Assembly (NCBI RefSeq): GCF_030678915.1
Contig: NZ_JAUUTZ010000033.1
Span: 1 to 44,361 of the forward strand
Direction: 5' to 3'
DNA length: 44,361 nt
From: Paracoccus wurundjeri
GTDB lineage: Bacteria; Pseudomonadota; Alphaproteobacteria; Rhodobacterales; Rhodobacteraceae
Part shown: positions 7,457-17,177 of the stretch, in pieces
Layout: every line of letters starts with the position of its first letter
Position numbering within the stretch: the stretch's first letter is position 1
Translations under genes and position numbers: made by a program
Notes under the pieces: generated by a model
What the model saw: only the letters and a program-made list of their open reading frames with translations
Databases searched by the model: none
Told to the model about the DNA's origin: nothing

Positions 7457-7887
7457 TCAAATAATGTCGTACTGTTTTAGGAGAGTTCGCTCATCGCCTG
7501 ATACCCAGCCAAAAACCCTCGGCTCCCCATTCAACATCTGAACCAGATAGTGAACGTCAAAATCTATTGCCACGTCCGGTCGGTCCTTGCCGGTGTAGGT
7601 CGCGGTCCAAGCAACATGAGCCACACAATGAAGTTCATTTATGCGGAGAGGCGGATACTGCGTATCCGCATTTCCTTCGCTCCGGTGGCTCGATAATGGT
7701 CATAGCCCTGTGCCATCACCTTTTTGAATTGATCGCCATTCTTTCCGGTCCGCACTCCTGCCGGGGCAGCGCCTATGAACTCGGAAGAATACAGCGATGT
7801 GAGTTCTTCCATATCGACCTCGCCATAGAGAGCCCGATTGAAAAAGCGCTCGTATCGCTCGAACAGCTTCCGCACCTCAATTTCCAT
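7457..7887 (-). pseudogene. NTF2-like (SnoaL-type) protein, frameshifted
   Basis: The first part reads MEIEVRKLFERYERFFNRAL, then YSSEFIGAAPAG, as in small NTF2-fold proteins of about 140 residues. It runs into a stop just after SIRLSA (near 7641). Shifting frame by one base restores INELHCVAHVAWTATYTG, DVAIDFDVHYLVQ and FGWVSGDE, ending at 7457. This is the normal C-terminal half of the family. So one indel near 7640-7650 splits the gene, right beside a perfect hairpin (7651-7669) that could cause a sequencing or replication slip. The fold binds or converts small hydrophobic substrates, or has no catalytic role; no specific function is inferred. Confidence 0.72.
7651..7669. repeat. Perfect short inverted repeat inside the NTF2-like gene
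   Basis: GCGGATAC-TGC-GTATCCGC: 8-bp arms with a 3-base loop. It lies within coding sequence immediately next to the frameshift. It may simply be coding, but such tight hairpins favour slippage. Confidence 0.6.
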
Positions 7888-8205
7888 CATTCCCCCCCTG
7901 CCCGGCTCGACTAACTTCCACGACCATCGTGATAAAGCAGGTGACGGCCGCCAACGTCTGCAATTGGGCTTTAGCCTCCATGGCCTGTCCACGACTGGAA
8001 CGCAGTTTTTGGTCGGGAATCTGACTGATAGCCAGAAATACCTAACAGACGATAGCTGTGAAATGCCAGCAGCTTTTGACCCACGGGGCGCTATATTGCA
8101 GGGCCTGACGGTCAGGACCGCCCTGCATTTCCACCCCAATCGCGAACCAAAGCTAACCCACTGTGCCTAAGAGCGTGCGGCTGCTCTGTGGGACAAAGCG
8201 GACGG
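7888..8205. other. Non-coding or unrecognised stretch
   Basis: About 318 bases between the NTF2-like gene and the next hydrolase gene, which both read on the minus strand. It contains the ribosome site of the NTF2-like gene (run of G just before 7887). No frame here matches a family I recognise, although minus-strand frames stay open through much of it. Confidence 0.4.
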
Positions 8206-9024
8206 TCAGTTGCAGCCAAGGATTTTCAGAACAGCGCCCACCAGGATCTCCGGGCGATCTTCCTGCAGCAGATGCCCGGCCTCGGGGACCGGAATCAGCG
8301 GGCGATCCGAAATCATCGTGGCGAGAACCTTGCCTTTCTCATAGGGAATCCAATCATCCTGCAGCCCCCAAAGAACGGTGACGGGACAATCCATCCGATC
8401 ATACCGCGCTTCAACCTCATCCGTGAACCGCTGGTCCATCTGGGCAATTTGTCTGTAAAACGCGGCCTGACCAACTGTCCCAAGCCACGGTGCGCTGTAA
8501 ACGGTCAGAGCTTCCTCCGACAACGGATTATACGCTGCCGTTTGCAAATAGGAGCGCACCAGTGCTTTGTGCATGTAGTCTGGCATCCCCGTGAACGCGG
8601 CTTCATGCCTGCGCACATGCTGGACGAAAGGCGAACCCCAAGGGGCGAGGGCTACCGCATCGAAAATCGTCAGCGAGGCATAGCGAATCCCGTTCAGATA
8701 ATAGGCGCGCAGCGCAGTCGCACCACCGAAGTCATGCGCCAGAATATCCGGACGTTCGAGGCCCCATTCCGCAAAAAGCGCGGCAAGAACCTTATTCTGT
8801 ACGGCGAGCGATACGTCTTGCCCCTCATGCATCTCGGACAATCCATAGCCAACCAAATCAAAGTAGTAGACCGTTCTTCGATCGGCAAATTGCGGCACGA
8901 TCCGGCGCCAGACTTGCGAAGAAAAGGGGGTGCCGTGGATGGCGACAAGCGGTGGTCCGTCCCCGATCCGGCCCCAACGGACGGCATTGCCTTCGATAAT
9001 CGTGGTATTCGGAAGTTCCAGCAT
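8206..9024 (-). CDS. Alpha/beta hydrolase with Asp nucleophile (dehalogenase/epoxide hydrolase type)
   Basis: A 272-residue cytoplasmic hydrolase. The oxyanion loop is IHGTPFSS, and the nucleophile elbow is AHDFGG with Asp about residue 98. A later acid lies in WGLQDDWIP, and the base His in EAGHLLQED (about 251). Asp instead of Ser at the elbow is the mark of haloalkane or fluoroacetate dehalogenases and epoxide hydrolases, which form an alkyl-enzyme ester. Many uncharacterised members share it, so the exact substrate cannot be read. It is divergent from an ArsR-type regulator with a palindrome in the 36-bp spacer, which suggests direct control by that regulator. Confidence 0.83.
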   Translation of the reverse strand: MLELPNTTIIEGNAVRWGRIGDGPPLVAIHGTPFSSQVWRRIVPQFADRRTVYYFDLVGYGLSEMHEGQDVSLAVQNKVLAALFAEWGLERPDILAHDFGGATALRAYYLNGIRYASLTIFDAVALAPWGSPFVQHVRRHEAAFTGMPDYMHKALVRSYLQTAAYNPLSEEALTVYSAPWLGTVGQAAFYRQIAQMDQRFTDEVEARYDRMDCPVTVLWGLQDDWIPYEKGKVLATMISDRPLIPVPEAGHLLQEDRPEILVGAVLKILGCN

Positions 9025-9039
9025 TGCGCCGCCCGTATT

Positions 9040-9057
9040 GTCATTTAGCTGAATGAC
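9040..9057. promoter_or_regulatory. Candidate ArsR-family operator
   Basis: GTCATT-TAGCTG-AATGAC: perfect 6-bp arms around a nearly symmetrical centre, filling the short gap between the hydrolase start (9024) and the ArsR gene (9061). ArsR/SmtB-type dimers bind imperfect 12-2-12 or shorter palindromes at such positions. The assignment rests on position and symmetry only. Confidence 0.5.
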
Positions 9058-9060
9058 TAT

Positions 9061-9396
9061 ATGATGGAACCCATGGACCGATCAATACAAATCAGGGCAA
9101 TGGCCAGCGAACAGCGCCTGAGGATTCTTCAGTTGCTGGCCGAGCCGGGCAAGCACTTCGGCCGGCAGTGGTCGGCGGATCCTGTACAGTCCGGTGTGTG
9201 CATGACGCTAATCGCCGAGGCGCTTGCCGTTACCCAGCCCACCGCCAGCAGACATCTGGACATTCTCAGACAAGCGGGCTTCATCACGGTACAGAAGCAC
9301 CTGAAGTGGTCTTATTGCAAGCGGGATGAGGCCACGATCAGCGGCTATCTGAATTGGTTGGGCCGGGAAATTTCTGCGGCATCGACCGGCAGTTAA
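9061..9396 (+). CDS. ArsR-family winged-helix regulator
   Basis: A 111-residue protein, almost entirely a winged helix-turn-helix: ASEQRLRILQLLAE, then MTLIAEALAVTQPTASRHLDIL (recognition helix) and LRQAGFITVQKHLKWSYC (wing). No CxC metal-binding motif is present in the alpha-3 helix, so it is probably not a classical metal sensor. No good ribosome site precedes 9061; the ATG at 9073 (MDRSIQ) follows GGAACCC and is a credible alternative. It is divergent from the Asp-nucleophile hydrolase and probably represses it. Confidence 0.83.
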   Translation: MMEPMDRSIQIRAMASEQRLRILQLLAEPGKHFGRQWSADPVQSGVCMTLIAEALAVTQPTASRHLDILRQAGFITVQKHLKWSYCKRDEATISGYLNWLGREISAASTGS

Positions 9397-9397
9397 A

Positions 9398-9426
9398 GGC
9401 TCGAGGCCGCCTTGCGGCAGCGAGCC
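9398..9426. terminator. Strong two-part hairpin after the ArsR gene
   Basis: GGCTCG / CGAGCC outer arms and GCCGC-CTT-GCGGC inner arms, starting two bases after the ArsR stop codon. There is no T-tract on the plus side and only a weak TTTAA on the minus side. It may be a terminator or RNA-stabilising hairpin, or the end of the integrase fragment that follows. Confidence 0.4.
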
Positions 9427-9625
9427 TGGCCATGTGTTTCGCAGAGGTGAACGCCCGGTTGAGCTGCCACGGCGAGAGCGGGTTGATCTTCGATTTGCCC
9501 GGGAACAGCCAGCCTTCCGGGCGCGCCTCGCGCCAGTTGTCGCGCAAGAACTCCAACAGCCCCGGCGACAGTATTGCCTTGCGGCCCCGGCTGCCCTTGC
9601 CGTCATCCACGTGGATCGGCAGAGC
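9422..9625 (-). pseudogene. Tyrosine recombinase (integrase) fragment
   Basis: On the minus strand about 68 residues match the middle of a phage-type tyrosine recombinase: HVDDGKGSRGRKAILSP, LLEFLRDNWRE, RPEGWLFPGK. This corresponds to the beta-sheet and loop after the first catalytic Arg, seen in integrases associated with IS91-type elements. The catalytic Arg and the C-terminal HxxR and Tyr are absent. Both ends are lost: one runs into the glutathione transferase end, the other into the ArsR terminator. It records a former mobile element at this spot. Confidence 0.7.
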
Positions 9626-10247
9626 GAGCCATGCCCACGAACCCCGGGAGTGCCTCGATGCGGCCAAGCCAGGCCCGGATCGAGGGGTAGGAGGACAGAC
9701 TAACCCCACCCTCGGGCGCGTGGGCGATATAGCTGTAGCCCGCAATATCGGCGAGCGTCGGATGCGCCGCCGCCAGCCAGTCGCGACCCGTCAGATGCGT
9801 CTCCATCACGGCAAAAAGGGTATGTGCCCTGACCTTCGCCGCCTCGTGGTCGAGATTGGCGCCGAACAGCGTGACGAGCCGCGCCGCACAAGGACCTGCC
9901 GCGATCTCTCCGGCCGCGATGGAGAGCCAACGCTGCACTTCCGCCTTTTCGACCGGGTCGGCGCCCCGCCAGGCGGCAGTATCGCCGTAGCGCTCGACCA
10001 GATAGGTGAGAATCGCGCTCGAGTCCGACAGGGGCACGCCGTTATCCTCGATCGCCGGAACCTGCCCGAGCGGGCTGATCCTGAGATATTCGGGCGCCTT
10101 GTGCGCCCCGTTCCCCATGTCGAGATCAATGGTCTTGTACGGAATGCCCAGCAGCGAGAGCATCAGTTCTACCCGGTGGCAATGGCCGGATTTCGGATTA
10201 CGGTAGAGGGTCACGGGCGCGCCGCTGCGTGCATTCGTATCGGACAT
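9603..10247 (-). CDS. Glutathione S-transferase family protein
   Basis: A 214-residue protein of usual GST length. The thioredoxin-like N-terminal domain (about 10-90) shows NPKSGHCHRVELML (active-site Ser/Cys), the cis-Pro in GQVPAIEDNG and the glutathione-binding DSSAIL. The helical C-terminal domain (about 100-205) contains RDWLAAAHPTLADIAGYSY. The last ~8 residues (ARSADPRG) overlap the integrase remnant, so the original C-terminus may have been swapped for foreign sequence. AGGGAG lies 8 bases before the start. It is divergent from a LysR regulator, the common arrangement for GSTs in proteobacteria. It probably conjugates glutathione to an electrophile or detoxifies peroxide; the substrate is unknown. 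Confidence 0.87.
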   Translation of the reverse strand: MSDTNARSGAPVTLYRNPKSGHCHRVELMLSLLGIPYKTIDLDMGNGAHKAPEYLRISPLGQVPAIEDNGVPLSDSSAILTYLVERYGDTAAWRGADPVEKAEVQRWLSIAAGEIAAGPCAARLVTLFGANLDHEAAKVRAHTLFAVMETHLTGRDWLAAAHPTLADIAGYSYIAHAPEGGVSLSSYPSIRAWLGRIEALPGFVGMARSADPRG

Positions 10248-10336
10248 GGGAAACTCCCTTCAAATCGAAAGATGAAGCTGCCGACGCAGCGCGTATCGAT
10301 GGACGCGAACTTAGAGACAGGATAAATGTGAAAGAA

Positions 10337-10356
10337 TGATCTTCCTTTGAAGGTCA
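10337..10356. promoter_or_regulatory. Candidate LysR operator between GST and lysR
   Basis: TGATCTTC-CTTT-GAAGGTCA: 8-bp arms with one T-G mismatch, 32 bp before the LysR gene start and 90 bp before the GST start. Dyads of about this size in the divergent spacer are the usual LysR autoregulatory site. Confidence 0.42.
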
Positions 10357-10387
10357 GTATTTTGATTTTTGCAATAATTGAGAACGC

Positions 10388-11290
10388 ATGGATCGCTTGC
10401 AAAGCCTGAGAATATTCGTTGCGGTTGCGGAGGCCGAGAACTTTGCCGCCGGCGCCCGCGCCGTGGGGCTGAGCGCACCGTCCGCGACGCGCGGCATCAA
10501 CGCGCTCGAGGCCGCGCTTGGTGTCCGCCTTTTCACGCGCACGACGCGGCAGGTAAGGCTGACGGATGTGGGGCAGGTCTATCTGCAGGACGTGCGCGAG
10601 GTCCTGGCTGGTCTTCAGGCTGCCGACGAAGCGGCCACCGGTGCGGCCCGGACACCTGTCGGGCAGCTTCGCATCACATGCCCGCAGGAATTCGGTCGGA
10701 TCTATATCACTCCGATCCTGACAGAGTTCCTCGACCGTCACCCCGGCGTAAGCGCGGATGTGCTGATGATCGACCGGATCGTGAACATCGTGGAGGAAGG
10801 CTTCGATATCGCCCTGCGTATCGGTCCGCTGCCCTCGTCCGGGCTTGCCGCCATCCGGGTCGGGCAGGTTCGCCGCGTCCTCTGCGGTGCTCCGGGTTAC
10901 TTCGCAAGGCGGGGCTGTCCGCAGGAGCCGGGCGAATTGATCTCTCATCGCCTCATATCAGTCGCACCGCTCGATGCGGGCCGGCAATGGCGCTTCGGAC
11001 CAGGGGGCGAACAGATGATCAAAGTGGAGCCTCGGCTCAGCGTAAGCAGCATGGCTGCCGCCATTGAGACAGTGCGGCGTGGCTGGGGCATCTGCCGGCC
11101 GCTTTCCTACCAGATCGCCCCCGATCTGGAAGCCGGCACGCTGCGCACGGTGCTTGAAGACTGGGAGCCTGAGCCGTTGCCGATCCATCTGGTCCATATC
11201 GAGGGACGCCGCGCCGCACCAAAGGTCCGCGCGCTCATAGACTTCGCTGCAGAACGCCTGCGGCAAACTATAGGGCTGAACTGGAAATAA
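10388..11290 (+). CDS. LysR-family transcriptional regulator
   Basis: A 300-residue LysR-type regulator. The N-terminal helix-turn-helix (1-60) reads LRIFVAVAEAENFAAGARA, LSAPSATRGINALEAAL, LFTRTTRQVRLTDVG. The C-terminal effector domain (about 90-295) has the type 2 periplasmic-binding fold, starting PVGQLRITCPQEFGR and including DIALRIGPLPSSGL, a pattern of the subgroup regulating GSTs and oxidoreductases. It is divergent from the GST and presumably activates it in response to a small electrophile. It is convergent with xylA, about 100 bp apart. Confidence 0.9.
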   Translation: MDRLQSLRIFVAVAEAENFAAGARAVGLSAPSATRGINALEAALGVRLFTRTTRQVRLTDVGQVYLQDVREVLAGLQAADEAATGAARTPVGQLRITCPQEFGRIYITPILTEFLDRHPGVSADVLMIDRIVNIVEEGFDIALRIGPLPSSGLAAIRVGQVRRVLCGAPGYFARRGCPQEPGELISHRLISVAPLDAGRQWRFGPGGEQMIKVEPRLSVSSMAAAIETVRRGWGICRPLSYQIAPDLEAGTLRTVLEDWEPEPLPIHLVHIEGRRAAPKVRALIDFAAERLRQTIGLNWK

Positions 11291-11388
11291 CGATGGATGT
11301 AGCGCAAACGGCGTGTGAGCTGCAATTGTGATATATTGGCTATGAGATGCTGAGGCCGCAAGCTGACCCGAACCGAGCCAGCTTACAG

Positions 11389-12690
11389 TCACAGGAACCG
11401 GTTCACCCGGTTCTCGAGCCTCTCCTGCTGCCCGGAGCACGGCTGCGGATCAAGATTGCCGGCCTCGACCTGCGCCGCGATCTCTTCCAGCGGAAGGTCG
11501 AGCATGGCTTGTGCCTGCGGTGTCTCCCAACCTGCATAGCGCTCGCTGCGCGCCTTTTCCAGGAAACCGTCCTCCAGCATGGCCGCCGCAGCTTTCAATC
11601 CGCGCGCACAGACATCCATCGCCCCGACATGCGCCAGAACCAGATCCTCGGGATCGAGGGATTGCCGCCGTAGCTTGGAATCGTAATTCGTCCCGCCGGT
11701 GGTGAAGCCGCCCGCCTTCAGAACCTCGTAATAGGCCAGTGCCACCTCCGGCACGTTGTTCGGGAACTGATCCGTATCCCAGCCCGATTGGTAATCGTTG
11801 CGGTTCATGTCGATCGAGCCCAGCAGGCCAAGCGAGGCGGCAAGGGCCAGCTCATGCTCGAAACTGTGCCCGGCAAGGATAGCGTGCCCTTGCTCGATAT
11901 TCAGCTTGACCTCGTTTTCCAGCCCGAAGCGTTTGAGGAAGCCATAGATCGTGCCGACATCGTAATCATATTGATGCTTGGTCGGTTCCTGCGGTTTTGG
12001 CTCGATCAGGATCGTACCCTTGAAACCGATCTTGTATTTGTATTCCACGACTTTGGTCAGAAAACGGCCGGCCTGCTCGGCCTCGCGGCCGAGATCGGTG
12101 TTCAACAGGGTTTCATAGCCTTCACGCCCCCCCCACATCACGTAATTCTCGCCGCGAAGACGGTGGGTCACATCCATGCAGGCCTTTACCGTCGCGGCGG
12201 CATAGGCGAACACATCGGGGTTTGGATTGGTCGCCGCTCCTGCCATCCAGCGGCGATGTGAGAACATATTCGCCGTTCCCCACAACAAACGCGTACCGGT
12301 CTGCTCCATCCTGGCGGCGAATATATCAGCAATCTCGTCGAGATTGCGGCGGCTTTCGACGAAACTAGCACCTTCCGGGCGAATATCGAGATCATGGAAG
12401 CAGAAATAGGGCTGTCCGAGGATCGCGAACAGTTCGAAGGCAATCTCTGCTTTCAGCTTCGCGGCCTCCATGCCGTCGCCGAACCATGGCCTGTCGAAGC
12501 TGCGCCCGCCGAAAGGATCCCCGCCTTCCCAGGCAAAGCTGTGCCAATAGGCCACCGCGAAGCGCAGATGATCCTCCATCCGTTTACCCATGACCATTTC
12601 ATCCGGGTCGTAATGGCGGAAGGCGAATTCATTGTCGCTATCCGTGCCTTCATAACGAATGGGTGCGATGTCCTTGAAGAAATTGCTCAT
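11389..12690 (-). CDS. xylA: Xylose isomerase
   Basis: A 433-residue enzyme that interconverts D-xylose and D-xylulose with two divalent metals in a TIM barrel. Landmarks are FHDLDIRPEG (catalytic His-Asp), LWGTANMFSHRRWMAGAATNPNPDVF, ILIEPKPQEPTKHQYDYD (metal Glu and catalytic Lys), NIEQGHAILAGHSFEHELA (metal Glu and His) and SIDMNRNDYQSGWDTDQFPNN (metal Asp residues). Length is normal for class II enzymes. It is the last gene of the xyloside operon, 52 bases after the ThuA-like gene, with its own AGGGA site. No xylulokinase gene follows in the window, so the next step must be encoded elsewhere. Confidence 0.96.
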   Translation of the reverse strand: MSNFFKDIAPIRYEGTDSDNEFAFRHYDPDEMVMGKRMEDHLRFAVAYWHSFAWEGGDPFGGRSFDRPWFGDGMEAAKLKAEIAFELFAILGQPYFCFHDLDIRPEGASFVESRRNLDEIADIFAARMEQTGTRLLWGTANMFSHRRWMAGAATNPNPDVFAYAAATVKACMDVTHRLRGENYVMWGGREGYETLLNTDLGREAEQAGRFLTKVVEYKYKIGFKGTILIEPKPQEPTKHQYDYDVGTIYGFLKRFGLENEVKLNIEQGHAILAGHSFEHELALAASLGLLGSIDMNRNDYQSGWDTDQFPNNVPEVALAYYEVLKAGGFTTGGTNYDSKLRRQSLDPEDLVLAHVGAMDVCARGLKAAAAMLEDGFLEKARSERYAGWETPQAQAMLDLPLEEIAAQVEAGNLDPQPCSGQQERLENRVNRFL

Positions 12691-12742
12691 GATGATCCCT
12701 TTGATGGTAGAGGCGACCGTCCGGCGGTCGATATTTTGCGTG

Positions 12743-13390
12743 TCAGCGCGCGGCCCAGATCAGGCCACGGCGCAAGATTTCCCGCATCTGCGGCACCTCG
12801 AACTCGGTGGCGACATGGCCGAGCGAGGAATAGAACACCCGGGCGGCGCCGTATCGATGTTTCCAGACCACCGGCATCACGGTGTCCCTGGTCCAGGGGG
12901 CGTGGGCGCCATCGAATGCCGTGGTGGCGAGAACCTTGATCGACGGATCGACATGCATGAAGTACTGTTCGGAGCGGTAGTCGAAATCGCCGATTCCTGT
13001 GACAACTGGATCGTCGGGCTTCACGATCTCGACCCGGTAATCGACGATATTGCCGGGATGGGCGACCCATTGGCCCCCGACCATGAACTGATAGGCCGGC
13101 TCCATGCGAAAGGTGTCGCCCATCGCACCGTGAAAACCGCCAAGCCCGGTTCCGCCCTCGACAGCCGCGATCAGGTTCTGCAATTCCTCTTTTTCCACCT
13201 GCACCTGCGTCATCAAGGGTACGATCAGATCGAAGAGGTTCAGATCGCCTTCGGCAAGCACGCGGGTGCCTTCTTCGCGTCTCACGGTAAAGCCTTCTTT
13301 CACCAGCATTTTCTCGATGACCTGCGAACAGGTCTCCGGCTCGTGGCCCTGCCAACCGCCCCAGAAAATCAGTGCTGTCTTGTTGCTCAT
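12743..13390 (-). CDS. ThuA-like protein (class I glutamine-amidotransferase-like fold)
   Basis: A 215-residue cytoplasmic ThuA-domain protein. Family features are ALIFWGGWQGHEPETC near the start, DLIVPLM, GGFHGAMGD, the H-P segment in WVAHPGNIVDYRV, and DEPVV/Y-type residues (SEQYFMHVDPS), ending PVVWKHRYGAARVFYSSLGHVATEF. ThuA proteins are often in trehalose, sucrose or other sugar operons beside Gfo/Idh dehydrogenases and are thought to act on oxidised sugar derivatives. The biochemical role is not settled. It overlaps the upstream Gfo/Idh gene by 4 bases (ATGA), a coupled pair seen repeatedly in such clusters. Confidence 0.85.
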   Translation of the reverse strand: MSNKTALIFWGGWQGHEPETCSQVIEKMLVKEGFTVRREEGTRVLAEGDLNLFDLIVPLMTQVQVEKEELQNLIAAVEGGTGLGGFHGAMGDTFRMEPAYQFMVGGQWVAHPGNIVDYRVEIVKPDDPVVTGIGDFDYRSEQYFMHVDPSIKVLATTAFDGAHAPWTRDTVMPVVWKHRYGAARVFYSSLGHVATEFEVPQMREILRRGLIWAAR

Positions 13391-14492
13391 CTTACCTCCG
13401 AAATATCGATCTGCCCGAACCGGTCGCCCGGAGCGAGCGCCTTGGGCCTTTCGTAGCTTGTGGAAAGCGTCACTGCCTTGCCGCTGTCAGCCGAGGAAAG
13501 AAGCGACTCGATAACGTCCAGAGCGTGCAGGGCCAATTCGCCATTGGCCTGATGCGGCCGTCCCTCGGTGATGGCGGCGGCCATGTCGGCCAGACCCAGC
13601 CCCCGATAGTTGCCGTCACCATGGGCATGGAGCATCTGTTGCGCTTGCCAATCGCCGTCGAACAGTTCCACATCACCGTCGAAACGGTTCGGATCCGGGA
13701 TCAGCAGAGAGCCGTCGGTGCCGTAGAGCTCTAGCGGAGAATGGCGATGTGCCCGCACATCGAAGCTGGTGACGATCTGCACAAGGGCGCGATTGGTGAA
13801 TTCCATGACACCGGCGAGATGGGTGGCAGCCTCGACAGGCACGCTTTCGCCCGCGCGAGGGCCTTGCGCGATGATCCGGTGGTCGCGCCCGCGCGAGGCC
13901 AGGGCACTGACCCGGCGAACCGGCCCGAGCAGGTTCAGCATCGCGGTGATGTAATAGGGTCCCATGTCGCATAACGGCCCCGCGCCCGGTCCGGCATAGT
14001 AGAAATCGGGATTGGGGTGCCAGCGTTCATGTCCCGGCAGCATTAATATGGCAGTGCCTGCCGTTGCCCGGCCAATCCTGCCATCGTCGAGCAATGCCCG
14101 AGCCGTCTGATGGGCGCCCCCAAGGAAGGTATCGGGTGCGCAGCCAAGCCGCAGTCCCTTTTCTTCCGCGGCCGTGACAAGCTGGCGCGCCTCGCGGACG
14201 CTGCCCGCAAGCGGCTTTTCGGAATAAACATGCTTGCCTGCGTCGAGGGCGGCAAGACCAACCTCAACATGGGCGGTGGGGATGGTCAGGTTCAGGACGA
14301 TGTCGATATCGTCGCGCGCCAGCAGTTCGGCAGGCGTCATAGCGGCGACGCCATAGGCATCCGCCTTTGCCTGCGCGGCTGCCGGGACAAGATCCGCGAC
14401 GGCACGTAGCGAGAGTTGCGGGAATATCGCGGTGTTCTGCATGTAGATGTCGCTGATGACACCGCAGCCGATGACACCTATGCCCAGCCCGG

Positions 14493-14496
<4 letters not shown>
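13387..14496 (-). CDS. Gfo/Idh/MocA family NAD(P)-dependent sugar oxidoreductase
   Basis: A 369-residue dehydrogenase. The N-terminal Rossmann fold (GVIGCGVISDIYMQ) is followed by the EKPLA motif (YSEKPLAGSVREA) carrying the conserved Lys, and a C-terminal alpha/beta substrate domain. Members oxidise or reduce hydroxyls of sugars, inositols or their 3-keto derivatives. It is sandwiched between the ABC ATPase gene (overlap of 4 bases) and the ThuA-like gene (overlap of 4 bases). It strongly resembles the enzyme at 30327-31457 in the second sugar cluster, sharing PDTFLGG, HWHPNPDF/RWHPNPDF, DxGPYYI and NLLGPV. The two are paralogues serving different glycosides. Substrate is unknown. Confidence 0.88.
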
Positions 14497-15503
<1,007 letters not shown>

Positions 15504-15535
15504 GCGATCCTCGCCTGTTTGCTCGCCGGGCTCGA

Positions 15536-17173
15536 TTACCGCGGCTCGTAAAGGAAACTCAGGAAATCGGCGTGCCGGCCACGCCCGGAACTGTCATGCG
15601 CGCAGATCCCGATGAACGCCCCGGTGAAATTGTTGCCGGGACCGTTTCCTGCCTCGTCCGAGATCGCCGACTGATCCAGTTCGACCCCCAGATCCCGCCA
15701 GTCGTCGCCCTCCGTGGCATAGCGAAAACGCAACACCGCGCCGTCCACATCGCAGCCCAGCCTGACCGTGCCGGTTTCCGGCAGCGGGATCGGCTGGATC
15801 GGGTATTCCACCTGTGCATCGGGCCAGTTGGCCGGGCAGCTATAGACCGTCAGGAGCCGCGCGCCCGCCTCATCGGCGGTAACGGCGAGGTAATGGAACT
15901 TGAAGCGGCCATACCACGAGATCAGCCCGGCAAAATGCTGATAGTCACCGGGGGACATATCGATCTTGGTTTCGGCGCGGAAAGCGAAATCCGTCTGCCT
16001 GCGGGCGACCAGCGCGTGCTCGAATTGCGAACCCGGCGATTCCCGCCCGAAAAGCCGCAGCGCGCCCGGACGTTCGGACAGAGAGAAAAGTCGTTCGGGC
16101 TCGGGTGTGCGCAGCCACTGGAAAGCGGATGACAGCCCACCGGGCGAAAAGTGGCTGAGCACAGGCTCGGGCTCGAAGGGATGTGGCGGCAGATCCGGTG
16201 CGGGAACGGTATCAGCAGGGGCGTTGCCGCCATGCGCCAGCCGCGGAAACTCGCCCGACTCCCAGATCAGCTTCTGGATCGCGGTCTCGCGGCCAAGGGG
16301 AGAGCGCCGGACGTCATCGGCATGGATATCCTTGCCGTCCACCGGGATGCCGCGCGTCGCGTCCAGCGGACGGGAACAGAGATGCACCATGTAATGCTCG
16401 CCGTTCTGCGTCTCGACGATATCGGCATGACCGGCGCGTTGCAAATAAGATTGCGTGCCTCTCGCCGTCAGCAGATGTTTCGCGGGATCGGTCTTGTAAG
16501 GGCCGAAAAGATCGCGGGAACGCGCCATGGTCACGGCATGATCGTAACCGGTGCCACCCTCGGCGGTGAGCAGGTAATACCAGCCATCACGGCGATAGAG
16601 GTGCGGACCTTCGGTGAATTTGCGGTCGGTGCCACGATAGATATTGCGGATCGGTCCGACGAGACGGCGCTCCACGACCGAATATTCCTGTATCACGATC
16701 CCGCCGAACTTGTCGCCACGGGTCCGGTTGTGGTTCCAGATCATGTTGAGCAGGTATTTCCGCCCGTCCTCGTCATGGAAAAGCGAGGGATCGAAACCCG
16801 ACGAGTTCAGGTAGACCGGATCCGACCAAGGCCCCTCGATGGCGGGGGCGGTCACCAGATAGTTGTGGCTGTCTTTCCACGCTCCGTCGCGGCGCTTTAC
16901 ATCGGTGTAGATCAGCCAGAACACCCCGTCGGACCATGTCAGGCATGGTGCCCAGATGCCGCCGGAATCGGGGTCGCCGCGCATGTCCAGTTGCGATACG
17001 CGGTCGAGCGGACGCTTGACCAGCCGCCAGTTCACAAGATCGCGGGAGTGATGGATCTGAACGCCCGGATACCATTCGAAAGTCGATGTAGCGATGTAGT
17101 AATCATCACCCACCCGCAGGATCGAGGGATCGGGGTTGAAGCCGGGCAGGATCGGGTTGCGGATCTCTGTCAT
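15536..17173 (-). CDS. Glycoside hydrolase family 43 beta-xylosidase
   Basis: A 545-residue cytoplasmic enzyme (no signal peptide) of the XynB-type GH43 group, which releases xylose from short xylo-oligosaccharides by inversion. The five-bladed propeller domain (about 1-320) shows the general base Asp in PGFNPDPSI, the pKa-modulating Asp in SGFDPSLF and the general acid Glu in FTEGPHLYRR. The C-terminal beta-sandwich (about 340-545) typical of beta-xylosidases begins near LSSAFQWLRTPEP. It lies 4 bases after the MalG-type permease gene, inside the operon. Intracellular location fits import of intact oligosaccharides by the adjacent ABC transporter. Confidence 0.94.
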   Translation of the reverse strand: MTEIRNPILPGFNPDPSILRVGDDYYIATSTFEWYPGVQIHHSRDLVNWRLVKRPLDRVSQLDMRGDPDSGGIWAPCLTWSDGVFWLIYTDVKRRDGAWKDSHNYLVTAPAIEGPWSDPVYLNSSGFDPSLFHDEDGRKYLLNMIWNHNRTRGDKFGGIVIQEYSVVERRLVGPIRNIYRGTDRKFTEGPHLYRRDGWYYLLTAEGGTGYDHAVTMARSRDLFGPYKTDPAKHLLTARGTQSYLQRAGHADIVETQNGEHYMVHLCSRPLDATRGIPVDGKDIHADDVRRSPLGRETAIQKLIWESGEFPRLAHGGNAPADTVPAPDLPPHPFEPEPVLSHFSPGGLSSAFQWLRTPEPERLFSLSERPGALRLFGRESPGSQFEHALVARRQTDFAFRAETKIDMSPGDYQHFAGLISWYGRFKFHYLAVTADEAGARLLTVYSCPANWPDAQVEYPIQPIPLPETGTVRLGCDVDGAVLRFRYATEGDDWRDLGVELDQSAISDEAGNGPGNNFTGAFIGICAHDSSGRGRHADFLSFLYEPR

Positions 17174-17177
17174 ATGG

